A DNA stretch of 23,085 nucleotides from Kiloniellaceae bacterium (lineage in GTDB: Bacteria; Pseudomonadota; Alphaproteobacteria; Kiloniellales; Kiloniellaceae). The stretch spans positions 1 through 23,085 of the forward strand of contig JAJFGK010000006.1 in NCBI GenBank assembly GCA_021776195.1. Direction: 5' to 3'. Made by a program: the position numbers and the translations under genes. The notes under the pieces are model-generated. The model was not told the DNA's origin. It searched no databases and saw only the letters and a program-made list of their open reading frames with translations. Below, one piece after another: positions 22,845 to 23,085 of the stretch (positions are counted from its first letter, which is position 1; the number at the start of each line of letters is the position of its first letter).

Positions 22845-23085
22845 TCAGTCCGGCAGAACCGCGGGTCTGGGGCCGCCGGCCGCCCAGTCGAGCAGCTCGA
22901 CCGTGTGAACCACGGGGATTGCGGTACCCTGGGCGAGCTGGGTCATGCAGCCGATGTTGCCGGTGGCGATGACGTCCGGTGCGGTTTTTTCGATATTGCC
23001 GACCTTGCGCGTCAGCAGTTGTCCGGCAAGGGCCGGCTGCAGCATGTTGTAGGTCCCGGCCGAGCCGCAACAGATGTGGCCTTCG
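22845..23085 (-). CDS. glcF: glycolate oxidase iron-sulfur subunit GlcF, C-terminal part
   Basis: Only the last 79 or so codons are in the window; the gene continues beyond 23085. The visible part has the second CCG domain motif of the GlcF/LutA/HdrB group, [15 protein letters not shown], followed by [25 protein letters not shown] and [14 protein letters not shown] (the middle segment runs from RKVGN to MTQL). GlcF carries the iron-sulfur clusters that pass electrons from the GlcD/GlcE flavoproteins when glycolate is oxidised to glyoxylate at the membrane. The NIGC and HTVELLDW segments separate it from lactate-type LutA. glcD and glcE would be expected upstream, outside the window. Glyoxylate made here could feed the malyl-CoA lyase elsewhere in this window. 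Confidence 0.88.
   Translation of the reverse strand, partial: EGHICCGSAGTYNMLQPALAGQLLTRKVGNIEKTAPDVIATGNIGCMTQLAQGTAIPVVHTVELLDWAAGGPRPAVLPD

Overview
The window is about 23 kb of high-GC DNA with the gene content and order of an alphaproteobacterium, most likely of the Rhodospirillales or a close relative. The signs are the aroK-aroB-CorC block beside xerD and accA, the aerobic cobaltochelatase genes cobS and cobT behind a DnaJ-like gene, a malyl-CoA lyase, and the glycolate oxidase subunit GlcF. This placement is inferred from gene content only. I see no rRNA, tRNA, CRISPR array, prophage or intact transposase.

Layout. (1) 1-184: a truncated copy of a short palindromic repeat, followed by a minus-strand GNAT acetyltransferase whose stop codon lies on the repeat junction. 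(2) 1051-3792: a secreted protein with a fibronectin-III-like C-terminus; two tandem hairpins; a small membrane protein of the DUF2852 type; a TetR regulator with two matching candidate operators, one before each of these two minus-strand genes; and a second GNAT gene. (3) 3789-7679: an acyl-CoA-dehydrogenase-fold flavoprotein translationally coupled to a thiamine-diphosphate enzyme, divergent from a LysR regulator. The flavoprotein has Gln and Gly at both possible catalytic-base positions and an Arg at residue 84. This is the signature of 3-sulfinopropionyl-CoA desulfinase rather than of a dehydrogenase, so the unit may be an organosulfur operon. (4) 7700-12888, minus strand: a 45-aa membrane protein, a 654-aa exported helical-repeat protein, xerD, malyl-CoA lyase and accA. 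(5) 13093-20512, plus strand: aroK, aroB, a CorC-like transporter or accessory protein, a DUF2889 protein, a DnaJ-domain protein, cobS and cobT. (6) 20546-23085: a Tat-exported dienelactone hydrolase, a phytase-like esterase, an intact copy of the palindromic repeat, a 39-aa membrane peptide and the 3' end of glcF.

How the genes work together. aroK and aroB supply the shikimate pathway, accA supplies malonyl-CoA, and the malyl-CoA lyase and glycolate oxidase both act on glyoxylate. cobS and cobT form the AAA+ part of the aerobic CobNST cobalt chelatase for vitamin B12; cobN is not in the window.

The observations I rate highest are: the putative desulfinase/ThDP operon; the TA-flanked palindromic element inserted exactly where two convergent genes appear to have shared a TA in their stop codons, rebuilding a TAG on each side; the paired 19-bp TetR operators; and several regulator or accessory genes whose predicted promoters place transcription start on the ATG (leaderless mRNAs).
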